A DNA stretch of 64,000 nucleotides, from NCBI GenBank assembly GCA_038236705.1, contig JBBRZN010000004.1, positions 1-64,000 on the forward strand, given 5' to 3'. Within the stretch, counting starts at the first letter, position 1; the number at the start of each line of letters is the position of its first letter. Shown one piece after another: positions 50,475-57,949 of the stretch. The notes under the pieces are model-generated. The model was not told the origin of the DNA. It saw only the letters and a list, made by a program, of their open reading frames with translations, and ran no database searches. Source of the stretch: AC-32 sp038236705. GTDB lineage: Bacteria; Actinomycetota; Thermoleophilia; Gaiellales; Gaiellaceae. A program made the position numbers and the translations under genes.

Positions 50475-51964
50475 CAGCCCGCCACCGGCGGCGGCGCGAT
50501 CGCCTCGGCCACCTTCAGGGTCTCACGGCGCCGCCGCTCCGCCGTGTTGGTGAAGACCGTCATCCCGATGTTGACGATCTGGACGATCCCCGAGAGAACG
50601 ATCATCGCGCCGAAGATCCCTCGCGCGATGTAGTACGCGTGCAGCTGCGGCAGCACGTTCACCTCGGGGATCCCCTCCTGCCAGCTGAAGCCCTGCTGGA
50701 AGCCGGCCAGCGTGAGGACGCTGAAGAAGCCGGTGAAGCCGACGGTGACGAGCCAGTACTGCCACTCCGTCAGGCTGCGGCTGAACAGCGGCCGGGCCCA
50801 GATCTGGGCGACGATGTAGTCGATCACGCCCATCCCGAGGATCGTGAAGGCGCCGAGCAGCGCGAGATGCGCGTGGGCCACGACGAAGTTCGTGAAGTGC
50901 GTCAGCTTGTTGAACGGCTGGATCGCCTCGAACGCTCCCTGGATGTTGACCAGGAAGTAGAAGAAGAAGGCGGTCATCGTGAAGCGCAGCGGTAAGTTCG
51001 TGAAGAATCGGTCCCAGTTGCCCTTCATCGTCCCGAGGATGTTGATCGTGAAGGCGAAGACCGGGACGAGCAGCATCCAGGAGGAGACCTCGGCGATCGT
51101 CTTCAGCCACGCCGGGGTCGGCGACTGCAGGATGTGGTGGTCGCCGACCCCGGTGTAGAAGAAGGCCATCCCCCAGAAGCTGACCAGCGAGAGCGTGTAG
51201 CTGTAGAGCGGCGTGTTGGTGACGCGCGGGACGATGTAGTACGTCAGCGCCAGTAGCATCGGGGTCAGCCACAACCCGAACAGGTTGTGCGCGTACCACC
51301 AGTTCAGAATCGCATCGGAGAGGCTTCCGGAGAGCGCTCCCGAGGGCGCGCCCCAGATGTGGCCGGGCCGCCAGATGACGTTGCCGATCGCGTAGTCCAC
51401 GGCCAGCCAGAGCGGGCTCGCGATGAAGAACCAGACCGAGACGTAGATCGGCCGGATCGTGCGGATCGCGACCGTCGCGAGGATGTTCCAGATGTTCGCG
51501 CACCAGATCACCAGGAGCGCGATGTCGATCGGCCAGATGAACTCGCCGTACTCGCGGCCCTGGCTGTGGCCGGTCAGCAGGCCGATGATCCCGAGCAGGT
51601 ACATCAGATTCCAAGCCCAGGCGCACCAGATCCCGAGCCGCTCGCTCCACATTCCACGCGTTCCGACGAGGCGCGGGAGCATGTAGAAGAGCGCGCCGAA
51701 GTACATCATCGTGAGCCAGGCGAGGATCACGCCGTTCACGTGCGCGGGGCGAACCCGGCTGAACGAGAGCCACGAGATCCCACCGAAGGCCTCCGGACTG
51801 ACGAACTCCGTGGCCAGCACGAGGCCGAAGAGGTCGACCACCGTCAGCCAGACGATCGACCAGAGGATCCAGTGCTTCGCCGCTCCGTCCGGGAAGGGCC
51901 CGGCGACGCGGGCGCGGGCGGTCAGCGGTGCAGGTGCCTCACCGGAAACCGTGCCCTCGGTCAA
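50474..51964 (-). CDS. cbb3-like haem-copper oxidase subunit I (CcoN-like)
   Basis: A 496-residue membrane protein with about twelve helices and all redox ligands: H75 (low-spin haem), H226 in WWYAHN (CuB), H276-H277 in GDHHIL (CuB), and H364 and H366 in AHAHLALLG (haems). Y270 in FFYTGVGDHH occupies the position of the cross-linked Tyr of cbb3 enzymes. It should reduce O2 at the end of the respiratory chain; NO reduction is an alternative for this fold. The start is a TTG at 51964, since the frame has no ATG or GTG near the homologous N-terminus. First gene of a seven-gene operon. Confidence 0.85.
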   Translation of the reverse strand: MTEGTVSGEAPAPLTARARVAGPFPDGAAKHWILWSIVWLTVVDLFGLVLATEFVSPEAFGGISWLSFSRVRPAHVNGVILAWLTMMYFGALFYMLPRLVGTRGMWSERLGIWCAWAWNLMYLLGIIGLLTGHSQGREYGEFIWPIDIALLVIWCANIWNILATVAIRTIRPIYVSVWFFIASPLWLAVDYAIGNVIWRPGHIWGAPSGALSGSLSDAILNWWYAHNLFGLWLTPMLLALTYYIVPRVTNTPLYSYTLSLVSFWGMAFFYTGVGDHHILQSPTPAWLKTIAEVSSWMLLVPVFAFTINILGTMKGNWDRFFTNLPLRFTMTAFFFYFLVNIQGAFEAIQPFNKLTHFTNFVVAHAHLALLGAFTILGMGVIDYIVAQIWARPLFSRSLTEWQYWLVTVGFTGFFSVLTLAGFQQGFSWQEGIPEVNVLPQLHAYYIARGIFGAMIVLSGIVQIVNIGMTVFTNTAERRRRETLKVAEAIAPPPVAG

Positions 51965-52035
51965 AGGCGCTTGCGCGCGCTGCTCGGATCCCCCATCGCG
52001 CGTGGAAGATAAGAACCGGGAGCCGTTCCCGGGGC

Positions 52036-52081
52036 AAAGATGACGCGACTGTCATCTTCGTGTCATTTGCAGGTCATCTGC
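52036..52081. promoter_or_regulatory. Three 11-bp direct repeats (pho-box-like) and an inverted repeat in a divergent promoter
   Basis: CTGTCATCTTC, GTGTCATTTGC and AGGTCATCTGC follow one another at 52049-52081 with exact 11-bp spacing, the arrangement bound by PhoB/OmpR-type regulators. AAGATGAC (52037-52044) and GTCATCTT (52051-52058) form an overlapping 8-bp inverted repeat. The region lies between the oxidase operon start and the response-regulator gene, 21 bases before the latter. Confidence 0.55.
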
Positions 52082-52101
52082 TGCGTTAGGCTCCGCTGCG
52101 C

Positions 52102-52770
52102 ATGCGGATCTTGGTGATCGAGGACGAACCGCGCATCCTCGCGTTCCTGTCGAGGGGGCTGCAGGCGGAAGGCTTCGTCGTGGACGGCGCCGGAGACGGG
52201 CCGGCGGGGCTCGCCCGAGCGATCACGGGCCAATACGACCTCGTCGTGCTCGACCTGCTGTTGCCGAAGCTCGGCGGGCTGGAGGTGCTGCGCCAGGTCC
52301 AGCGGCAGCGGCCCGAGCTGCCGGTGCTGATCGTGTCGGCCCGCGCGGACCTGCAGACGAAGCTCCGAGGCTTCGACCTCGGCGCATGCGACTACATCTC
52401 GAAGCCGTTCTCCTTCGAAGAGTTGCTCGCCCGGGTGTGGGCGCAGCTACGGAGCGTCCGGCGCGGCGGCGACGGAAACGTCGTGCAGGCGGGGAAGCTG
52501 ACGCTCGACCTCGCGCGGCGCGAGGCCAGGCTCGGTGAGCTGGTGGCAGAGCTCTCGGATCGCGAGTTCCGGCTGCTTCACCACCTAGCCCTCCACCAGG
52601 GCGAAGTGGTGAGCCGGGAGCGGCTGCTCTCGGAGGTCTGGGGCTACCACTTCGATCCGCGCTCCAACGTGGTGGACGTGTGCGTCCGGCGGCTGCGGAA
52701 GAAGCTCGGCTCGGACGCGCCGATCGAAACGGTACGGCATGGCGGCTATCGGCTTACTGCGACCGCCTAG
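52102..52770 (+). CDS. OmpR/PhoB-family response regulator
   Basis: A 222-residue regulator. The receiver domain has the acidic pair (IEDEP), phospho-acceptor D51 in VVLDLLLPKLGG, and the switch Lys in ISKPFSFEELLARV. A winged-helix DNA-binding domain (LSDREFRLLHHLALHQGEVVSR to VDVCVRRLRKKLG) occupies 125-220. It is encoded with its kinase, divergent from the cbb3-like operon, and the intervening region contains 11-bp direct repeats that fit this family. Control of itself and of the oxidase genes is likely but not proven. Confidence 0.9.
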   Translation: MRILVIEDEPRILAFLSRGLQAEGFVVDGAGDGPAGLARAITGQYDLVVLDLLLPKLGGLEVLRQVQRQRPELPVLIVSARADLQTKLRGFDLGACDYISKPFSFEELLARVWAQLRSVRRGGDGNVVQAGKLTLDLARREARLGELVAELSDREFRLLHHLALHQGEVVSRERLLSEVWGYHFDPRSNVVDVCVRRLRKKLGSDAPIETVRHGGYRLTATA

Positions 52771-52782
52771 CTCGGGCAGGTG

Positions 52783-53883
52783 ATGGCGCCCAACGCATCG
52801 ACCGGTCGATTCCGACGGATTCGCGGGCGCAGCCCGCGAATCCTGAGAGCGGCAGCGCAGGCGCCGCCTTGGGTCGAGCTCGCGTGGTTCGCGTTCGCGG
52901 CCGCAAACCTCGTGGCGATGGCGCTCGTCCCGAGCTGGGAGACGATCCCGTTCCACTTCATCTGGATCAGCCTGACGCTGCTGTACGGCTTCCGGGTCTG
53001 GGAGCCGAAGCCGACCGGGATCGTGCTCACCCTGGTGATCCTGGCCACCGGGAGCCTGATCCTGAGCGACGCCTTCAGCGGCGAACAGCTCTGGGGCGAG
53101 CTCTTCGAGGTGCCGCTGATGGCGGCGATGTTCCTCGCCATGGTCTGGCACGCGCGCCGGCGCCAGGACGCGCTGCGGACGCTCGAGACGGAGGTGAGCG
53201 AGCGAGCCTCGCTCTTGGCCCAGCAGAAGCGCTTCCTGCACGATGTCTCGCACGAGCTCCGCACTCCGGTGACGATCGCCCGCGGCCACCTCGAGGTGCT
53301 GCAACGGCTGAACGGCGAATCGACCCAGGAGGTCGGGGTTGCGCTGGACGAGCTCGAGCGCATCGAGCACATCCTGGAGCGACTGCTGCTCCTGGCGAAC
53401 TCGAACCAGCCTGACTTCGTCGTCCTCGGCGACGTCGAGATCGAGACCTTCCTCGAAGACGTGTTCATGCGCTGGTCGGTCGTGCCGCGCAACTGGACGC
53501 TCGGCAAGCTTTCGGGGGGAACCCTTCAGGCCGATCCCGATGCGCTGCGCAACGCCCTTGACGCGTTGCTCGAGAACGCCGTCAAGTACACGGAGCCCGC
53601 CGACGCAATCACCCTCGGCGCCCGCTCGGAGCGTGCTGGGCTCGCGATCGAGATCGCGGACGAGGGCTGCGGGCTGCCTCCTGACGGACTCGAGCGGCTC
53701 TTCGACCGGTTCGCCCGCGCCGACTCCGCCCGTTCCCGCGCCAACGGCGGAGCGGGACTGGGGCTTGCGATCGTGGACGTAATCGTGCGGGCACACGGGG
53801 GAAGCTGCGAGGCGGCCAACTCGGACGCAGGCGCGGTCTTCACCCTCCGCTTCCCGGACTTCGTGGCTAGAGCGCCGAGCTGA
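52783..53883 (+). CDS. Sensor histidine kinase
   Basis: The 366-residue kinase has two hydrophobic segments (about 30-90, with almost no periplasmic loop) followed by SHELRTP with phospho-acceptor H157, then N box (ALLENAVKY), G1 box (DEGCGLP) and G2 (GAGLGLAIV). It is the partner of the preceding response regulator. The short sensor suggests a membrane-embedded or redox signal. The first 28 or so codons lie inside a 72-bp dispersed hairpin repeat. No better start occurs after the repeat, so ATG at 52783 (or GTG at 52780) is used. Confidence 0.87.
   Translation: MAPNASTGRFRRIRGRSPRILRAAAQAPPWVELAWFAFAAANLVAMALVPSWETIPFHFIWISLTLLYGFRVWEPKPTGIVLTLVILATGSLILSDAFSGEQLWGELFEVPLMAAMFLAMVWHARRRQDALRTLETEVSERASLLAQQKRFLHDVSHELRTPVTIARGHLEVLQRLNGESTQEVGVALDELERIEHILERLLLLANSNQPDFVVLGDVEIETFLEDVFMRWSVVPRNWTLGKLSGGTLQADPDALRNALDALLENAVKYTEPADAITLGARSERAGLAIEIADEGCGLPPDGLERLFDRFARADSARSRANGGAGLGLAIVDVIVRAHGGSCEAANSDAGAVFTLRFPDFVARAPS
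52797..52868 (+). repeat. 72-bp dispersed hairpin repeat, copy 2, within a coding sequence
   Basis: This aligns without gaps to the minus strand of 33390-33461. The centre is a perfect 12-bp stem, GGATTCGCGGGC with GCCCGCGAATCC (52817-52828 and 52832-52843), loop GCA. It encodes residues about 5-29 of the histidine kinase. Five of the mismatches fall outside the stem and the stem changes are compensated, which argues that the hairpin is kept. Confidence 0.75.
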
Positions 53884-54763
53884 ACGTTGCGCACGCGGCG
53901 GGCTTGCCGCTCTTGTAGCCGACCGTGAACCAGTGCTGGCGCTGGCTCGAGGCGCCGTGCGTCCACGTCTCGGGATTCACCCGGCCCTGCGTCCTGGCCT
54001 GGATCCGGTCGTCGCCGACCGCGGCGGCGGCGTTCAGGCCGTCGGAGATGTCGTCCTCGGTCAGGTCGGCCAGGAAGCCGGTCTGCGTCGCGTGATTTGC
54101 CCAGATCCCGGCGAAGCAGTCCGCCTGGAGCTCGGTGCGGACCGAGCTTCCCTGCGCGCCGGCGCCGCCGGAGCCGCCCTCCAGGCGTCCGAGCAGGTCC
54201 TGGACGTGGTGGCCGTACTCGTGGGAGAGCACGTAGGCCTGCGCGAAGGGGCCGCCGGTCGCGCCGAAGCGGTTACGCAGGTCGTCGAAGAACCCCAGGT
54301 CGATGTAGACGTGCTTGTCCAGCGGGCAGTAGAACGGGCCGACGTCCGAGCTCGCGACGCCGCAACCCGTGTCGGTCGACCCGGAGAAGAAGACGGTCTT
54401 GGAGACCGTGTAGTTCCGGCCGTTGCGCTGGAACTGGCCCGCCCAGTAGGCCTGGACGCTGTTCACGACGCCGACGATGCGACAATCTTCGCGCGTGTTG
54501 GCCGCTGCGCCCGTCCGGCACTCGGATCCGAGCGCCGAGGAGGGTGGCTGGCTTGCGACGGTACGGCTGTCGAGGTTCTGGAGCGGCCCGGAGAGGTCGC
54601 CTCCGCCGGAGAGCACCGCGACCAGGAGGTAGATCGCGATCCCGACGAGGCCCAGGCCACCGCCGCCCACGGCGAGGCCGCCGCCCGGTAGCGAGACCCG
54701 GCCCTGGCCGCGCCGGTCCTCGACCTGAGAAGGATCGAGCCTGGCGTTCTTTCGAAAGCGCAT
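53867..54763 (-). CDS. Neutral zinc metallopeptidase (YpfJ-type)
   Basis: A 298-residue protein with one membrane segment near the N-terminus (VGGGGLGLVGIAIYLLVAVL) and an extracytoplasmic domain holding the zinc motif SHEYGHHVQ, with an Asp/Glu candidate in RTELQADCFAG. VFFSGSTDTGCG, FYCPLDKHVYIDLGFFDDL and the C-terminal HWFTVGYKSG are the family hallmarks. Function in bacteria is unclear. The ATG is at 54763. Its 3' end overlaps that of the convergent kinase gene by 17 bases. Confidence 0.87.
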   Translation of the reverse strand: MRFRKNARLDPSQVEDRRGQGRVSLPGGGLAVGGGGLGLVGIAIYLLVAVLSGGGDLSGPLQNLDSRTVASQPPSSALGSECRTGAAANTREDCRIVGVVNSVQAYWAGQFQRNGRNYTVSKTVFFSGSTDTGCGVASSDVGPFYCPLDKHVYIDLGFFDDLRNRFGATGGPFAQAYVLSHEYGHHVQDLLGRLEGGSGGAGAQGSSVRTELQADCFAGIWANHATQTGFLADLTEDDISDGLNAAAAVGDDRIQARTQGRVNPETWTHGASSQRQHWFTVGYKSGKPAACATFSSAL

Positions 54764-54803
54764 CGCTGGGTTTTGCCGCGCCGCCGCGTGAGGCAAACGT
54801 CGA

Positions 54804-54876
54804 TGGAGCCGACGGGGCTCGAACCCGTGACCTTCTGGCTGCCAGCCAGACGCTCTCCCAGCTGAGCTACGGCCCC
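54804..54876 (-). tRNA. tRNA-Ala (anticodon GGC)
   Basis: A 73-base cloverleaf on the minus strand. GGGGCCG pairs with CGGCTCC (one G-T pair), discriminator A. The D arm is GCTCAGCTGGGAGAGC, anticodon arm TCTGG-CTGGCAG-CCAGA, and T arm GGTTCGAGCC. CCA is not encoded. It complements the TGC isoacceptor at 17586. Confidence 0.97.
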
Positions 54877-54894
54877 TGGACGGATGGATTGTAA

Positions 54895-55293
54895 CTACGC
54901 AGTCGCCGAGGCGAGCTCGACCGAGGGCACGTCGCCCCAGAGCTCTTCGAGCCGGTAGTACTCGCGCGACTCGGGCGTGAAGACGTGCAGGACCACGTCA
55001 AGGTAGTCCCCGACGATCCAGCGGCCTTCCCCCTCACCCGCCACCGAGGCCGGGAGCGCTTGCTCGTCGTGCTTCAGGCGCTTGTGCACCTCGTCCCAGA
55101 TCGCCTTCGCCTGGCGGGTGTTCTGGCCGGTGGCGAGCACGAAGAAGTCCGTGTAGCTGCACACGGGGCGCATGTCGAGAATGAGGACGTTCTGCGCCAG
55201 CTTCTCCTGGGCGAGGCCGGCGATGCGGCGGGCGTGTTCGAGTGGCGTCAGGGTCTCGTCAAGTCCTCTCGGGATCGCTCGTAGTGTAGCCAC
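54895..55293 (-). CDS. rsfS: Ribosomal silencing factor RsfS
   Basis: The RsfS core of about 110 residues is complete: EHARRIAGLAQEKLAQNVLILDM, CSYTDFFVLATGQN, WIVGDYLDVVLHVFTPESREYYRLEELWGD. It binds ribosomal protein uL14 and blocks subunit joining in starvation. The start is uncertain. GTG at 55293 overlaps nadD by 35 bases; a CTG at 55251 would sit just before the conserved core. It follows nadD, as in most bacteria. Confidence 0.9.
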   Translation of the reverse strand: MATLRAIPRGLDETLTPLEHARRIAGLAQEKLAQNVLILDMRPVCSYTDFFVLATGQNTRQAKAIWDEVHKRLKHDEQALPASVAGEGEGRWIVGDYLDVVLHVFTPESREYYRLEELWGDVPSVELASATA

Positions 55294-55822
55294 GGTAGAG
55301 GCCGAGCTTTGAAATCTCCCGCTCGACGGTCTCGGGGACGAGCGCGCCGATCGCCTCGCCGCGGGCGACCCGCTCACGCACCTCGCTCGAGGACACCCGC
55401 GGCGAGGCGAGCTGAAACGAGACGACACGATCGCCGAAGCGCTCGAGATCCGGCGGTGGATAGCCGGAACGGGTGCCGACGGCCAGCTTCACGAAGCGGA
55501 GCACCTCCTCCGGCTCCTTCCAGCCGGGGAACGCCGCACCCTCGTCGGCGCCGACGATGAAGATCGCGTCGCCGAAGCGGCCCTCGCACACGGCGTCCAC
55601 GGTGAAGGCGTTCGGATCGAGCACGACCTCGCCCAGGCCCGAGAACGCGGCCTCGGCGAGCCTCAGGCGCATGGCCGCGTCCGCGACGACCTCCCGGTGC
55701 CCGGGATCGGCGGCCACGAGTACGACCAGCCGGTCGATCGGCAGCTGCTCGATCGCCGCGCGGGCGAGCGCAAGGTGCCCGTTCTGCGGCGGGTCGAAGG
55801 TGCCTCCGAGGATTCCCGTTAC
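55259..55822 (-). CDS. nadD: Nicotinate-nucleotide adenylyltransferase, without a canonical start codon
   Basis: The enzyme core is present: GILGGTFDPPQNGHLALA (nucleotide-binding HxGH), VVLDPNAFTVDA, FIVGADEG and SSSEVRERVARGEAIG (ISSTxIR). It makes NaAD in NAD synthesis. No ATG, GTG or TTG lies in frame before GGTFDPP. The sequence at the expected start is CAGTAACGG, so the first codon would be GTA, exactly where a GTG overlapping the obgE stop (TGA) would be. A single G-to-A change, real or a sequence error, could explain it. Confidence 0.8.
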   Translation of the reverse strand, partial: VTGILGGTFDPPQNGHLALARAAIEQLPIDRLVVLVAADPGHREVVADAAMRLRLAEAAFSGLGEVVLDPNAFTVDAVCEGRFGDAIFIVGADEGAAFPGWKEPEEVLRFVKLAVGTRSGYPPPDLERFGDRVVSFQLASPRVSSSEVRERVARGEAIGALVPETVEREISKLGLYRGYTTSDPERT

Positions 55823-57006
55823 TGGAACTCGAGCACCTCGCCCTCGACCTCGACCTCGTCGCCGACCTTCGCGCCCGCCTCACGCAGCGCCCGCTCCAGT
55901 TCCTCCTCGGAGGAGGCCCGGCCCGCGACGCGGAAGCCCCGGTCGGTGCGCAGGATGCGGAAGCGGCGCCGCGGGTCCGGCTTCGGCCGGTAGGCCAGGT
56001 AGTCGGCGAGCCCCTCCTCGTCGTAGTCCGGCGCCTCCTCTGGCGGGCAGAGCTCGAAGAGGGCCCGGCGGAAGGCCTCGACGCCCTCGCCCGTGGCCGC
56101 CGAGAGCGCGAACACGCGCACCACCCGCGGGTCGTCGCTCTCGAACGTCGGCGTCTCCGGGAGGAGGTCGATCTTGTTCAGCACCACCGCCTGAGGCCGC
56201 TCGGCGAGGGCGGCGCCGTAGGCCTCGAGCTCCTGGTTGATCGCCTCGAACGCCTCGGCCGGCTCGCCAGCGGCAGCGTCGATCACGTGCACGAGAAGGC
56301 GCGCGCGCTCGAGGTGCGCGAGGAACTCGTGCCCGAGCCCGACGCCCTCGCTCGCGCCTTCGATCAGACCCGGGACGTCGGCCACGACGAGCTGGCGCTC
56401 GTCCGACTCGACGGTGCCGAGCACCGGCTCGAGGGTCGTGAAGGGGTACTCGGCAACCTTCGGCTTCGCGTTGGAGATCCGGCTCAGCAGCGAGGATTTG
56501 CCCGCGTTCGGCAGCCCGGCGAGGGCGGCGTCGGCGAGCAGCTTCAGGCGGAGCTCGAGCGTCGCGTCCTCGCCGGGGACGCCGGTCTCGGCGAAGCGCG
56601 GAGTCTGGCGCGTGGGCGTGGCGAAACGGCGGTTGCCGCGGCCTCCGCCCCCGCCGCGCGCGGCCACGAGGCGGGCTCCCGGGGCGGCCAGGTCGGCCAC
56701 CAGCTGGTCCTCCTCGTCGAGCACCTGCGTGCCGACGGGCACGCGAAGCTCGACCGCCTCGCCCGAGGCGCCGTGCCGGCCGCTGCCGCCGCCCGCACCG
56801 CCGTTGCCGGCCTTGAAGCTCTGGCGCCTGCGGAACGAGGAAAGGTCGCGCAAGTCGGGATCCGCCACCAGCACGACGTCCCCGCCCGGGCCGCCGTCGC
56901 CGCCGTCGGGACCCCCCTTCGGCACGAACTTCTCGCGGCGGAAGCTGAGCGCCCCGTCACCGCCGCGCCCGGCCTGCACGTTGATGCGGGCCCGGTCGTG
57001 GAACAT
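55819..57006 (-). CDS. obgE: Obg family GTPase
   Basis: A 395-residue protein in three parts. The Gly-rich Obg fold (about 1-158) has VQAGRGGDG and PKGGPDGGDGGPGGDV; the G domain has GLPNAGKSSLL, the DVPGL motif and NKID; and the C-terminal Obg-type domain ends at GEVLEFQ. It acts in 50S ribosome assembly and stringent control. The ATG is at 57006. It is cotranscribed with nadD and rsfS, and follows rpmA and a remnant of its 3' end. Confidence 0.93.
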   Translation of the reverse strand: MFHDRARINVQAGRGGDGALSFRREKFVPKGGPDGGDGGPGGDVVLVADPDLRDLSSFRRRQSFKAGNGGAGGGSGRHGASGEAVELRVPVGTQVLDEEDQLVADLAAPGARLVAARGGGGGRGNRRFATPTRQTPRFAETGVPGEDATLELRLKLLADAALAGLPNAGKSSLLSRISNAKPKVAEYPFTTLEPVLGTVESDERQLVVADVPGLIEGASEGVGLGHEFLAHLERARLLVHVIDAAAGEPAEAFEAINQELEAYGAALAERPQAVVLNKIDLLPETPTFESDDPRVVRVFALSAATGEGVEAFRRALFELCPPEEAPDYDEEGLADYLAYRPKPDPRRRFRILRTDRGFRVAGRASSEEELERALREAGAKVGDEVEVEGEVLEFQ

Positions 57007-57009
57007 CGA

Positions 57010-57113
57010 AGCCTTACTCGGTGACCGAGATGAAGCGGCGCTCGCCCGAGGCATCGCTTGCGATGCCGTCGAAGAGGTCGTCCGGCTCCGCCGGGCGACC
57101 GCTCGCCCCGCTT
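57010..57113 (-). pseudogene. Remnant of a duplicated rpmA 3' end
   Basis: Between rpmA and obgE one minus-strand frame ends ASGERRFISVTE and a stop at about 57013, repeating the ASGERRFISIV tail of bL27 encoded just upstream. The codons differ, so the duplication is old. The rest of the 100-base spacer shows no bL27 sequence. It is probably a relict of a tandem rpmA duplication. Confidence 0.5.
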
Positions 57114-57368
57114 CTAGGTCCCGTCGACAATGGAAATGAACCGGCGCTCGCCACTAGCTCGGAAGGCGACGGTGCCGTCGCGCTTGGCGAAGATCGTGTC
57201 GTCGCGGCCGATCCCAGCGCCGGGGCCCGGGCGGAAGCGGGTTCCGCGCTGGCGGACGATGATCGTGCCCGCGGTGACGCCCTGGCCGTCGAAGACCTTG
57301 ACGCCGAGCATCTTCGGCTTGGAGTCGCGGCCGTTCCGCGACGAGCCGAGTCCCTTCTTATGGGCCAT
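57114..57368 (-). CDS. rpmA: Ribosomal protein bL27
   Basis: An 84-residue protein: MAHKKGLGSSRNGRDSKPK at the N-terminus, without an extra cleavable extension, and GVKVFDGQGVTAGTIIVRQRG followed by FRPGPGAGIGRDDTIFA. It is positioned at the peptidyl-transferase centre of the 50S subunit. It begins two bases after the rplU stop, the conserved rplU-rpmA order. Confidence 0.95.
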   Translation of the reverse strand: MAHKKGLGSSRNGRDSKPKMLGVKVFDGQGVTAGTIIVRQRGTRFRPGPGAGIGRDDTIFAKRDGTVAFRASGERRFISIVDGT

Positions 57369-57370
57369 TT

Positions 57371-57892
57371 CTAGTCCTTCTCCTTCTTCGCCTCGAGTGC
57401 CGCCAGGGCGCCCTTGCGCTTGGCGTGCGCGCGCTCGTACTCCAGCGCCGCGTCGACCTGCTCGTCCGACCAGCGGCCGGACTTCTCGGTGATGTCCGCG
57501 ACCGTCATGTCCGCGTAGCCGCGCGGGAGCTTGTCGGGGGCGTCCTGCGTCGTCGCCTCCGCTGCGGGCTCCTTCTTCGCCGCGGCCCTGGAGCCGCCGA
57601 TCGACTCGATCTCGATCTGCGTGAGCTTCGCGCGGAAGCCGGTATGGCGCTTGTAGCCCTTCTTGGGCCGGTACTTGCCGATGCGGATCTTCTGGCCGAG
57701 CGGCGAGCCGACGACCCGCGCGGTCACCTGCGTGCTCTTCGGCGCGAGCTCGAACTTGCCGTCGCCGCCGAGCATCAGCACCTCGGGATGGAAGGTCTTA
57801 CCCTCCTCCACCGAAAGGCGGTCGACGAGCAGGCGCTCGCCTTGACGGACGCGGTACTGCTTACCACCGAGTGAGATGATCGCGTAGCTCAT
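57371..57892 (-). CDS. rplU: Ribosomal protein bL21 with C-terminal extension
   Basis: Residues 1-100 are standard bL21 (YAIISLGGKQYRVRQGE, KYRPKKGYKRHTGFRAKLTQIEI). A linker rich in Ala and Glu and a tail domain follow (GYADMTVADITEKSGRWSDE, EYERAHAKRKGALAALEAK), giving 173 residues instead of about 103. The tail resembles a small helical module seen on other actinobacterial ribosomal or RNA-related proteins. It starts at ATG 57892, 57 bases after the RNase E/G stop. Confidence 0.92.
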   Translation of the reverse strand: MSYAIISLGGKQYRVRQGERLLVDRLSVEEGKTFHPEVLMLGGDGKFELAPKSTQVTARVVGSPLGQKIRIGKYRPKKGYKRHTGFRAKLTQIEIESIGGSRAAAKKEPAAEATTQDAPDKLPRGYADMTVADITEKSGRWSDEQVDAALEYERAHAKRKGALAALEAKKEKD

Positions 57893-57949
57893 GGCATCAA
57901 AACGCGGGCCTGGCCGCCCGCGAAGGCGCCAGTTTAGCGGACAAGTGCC

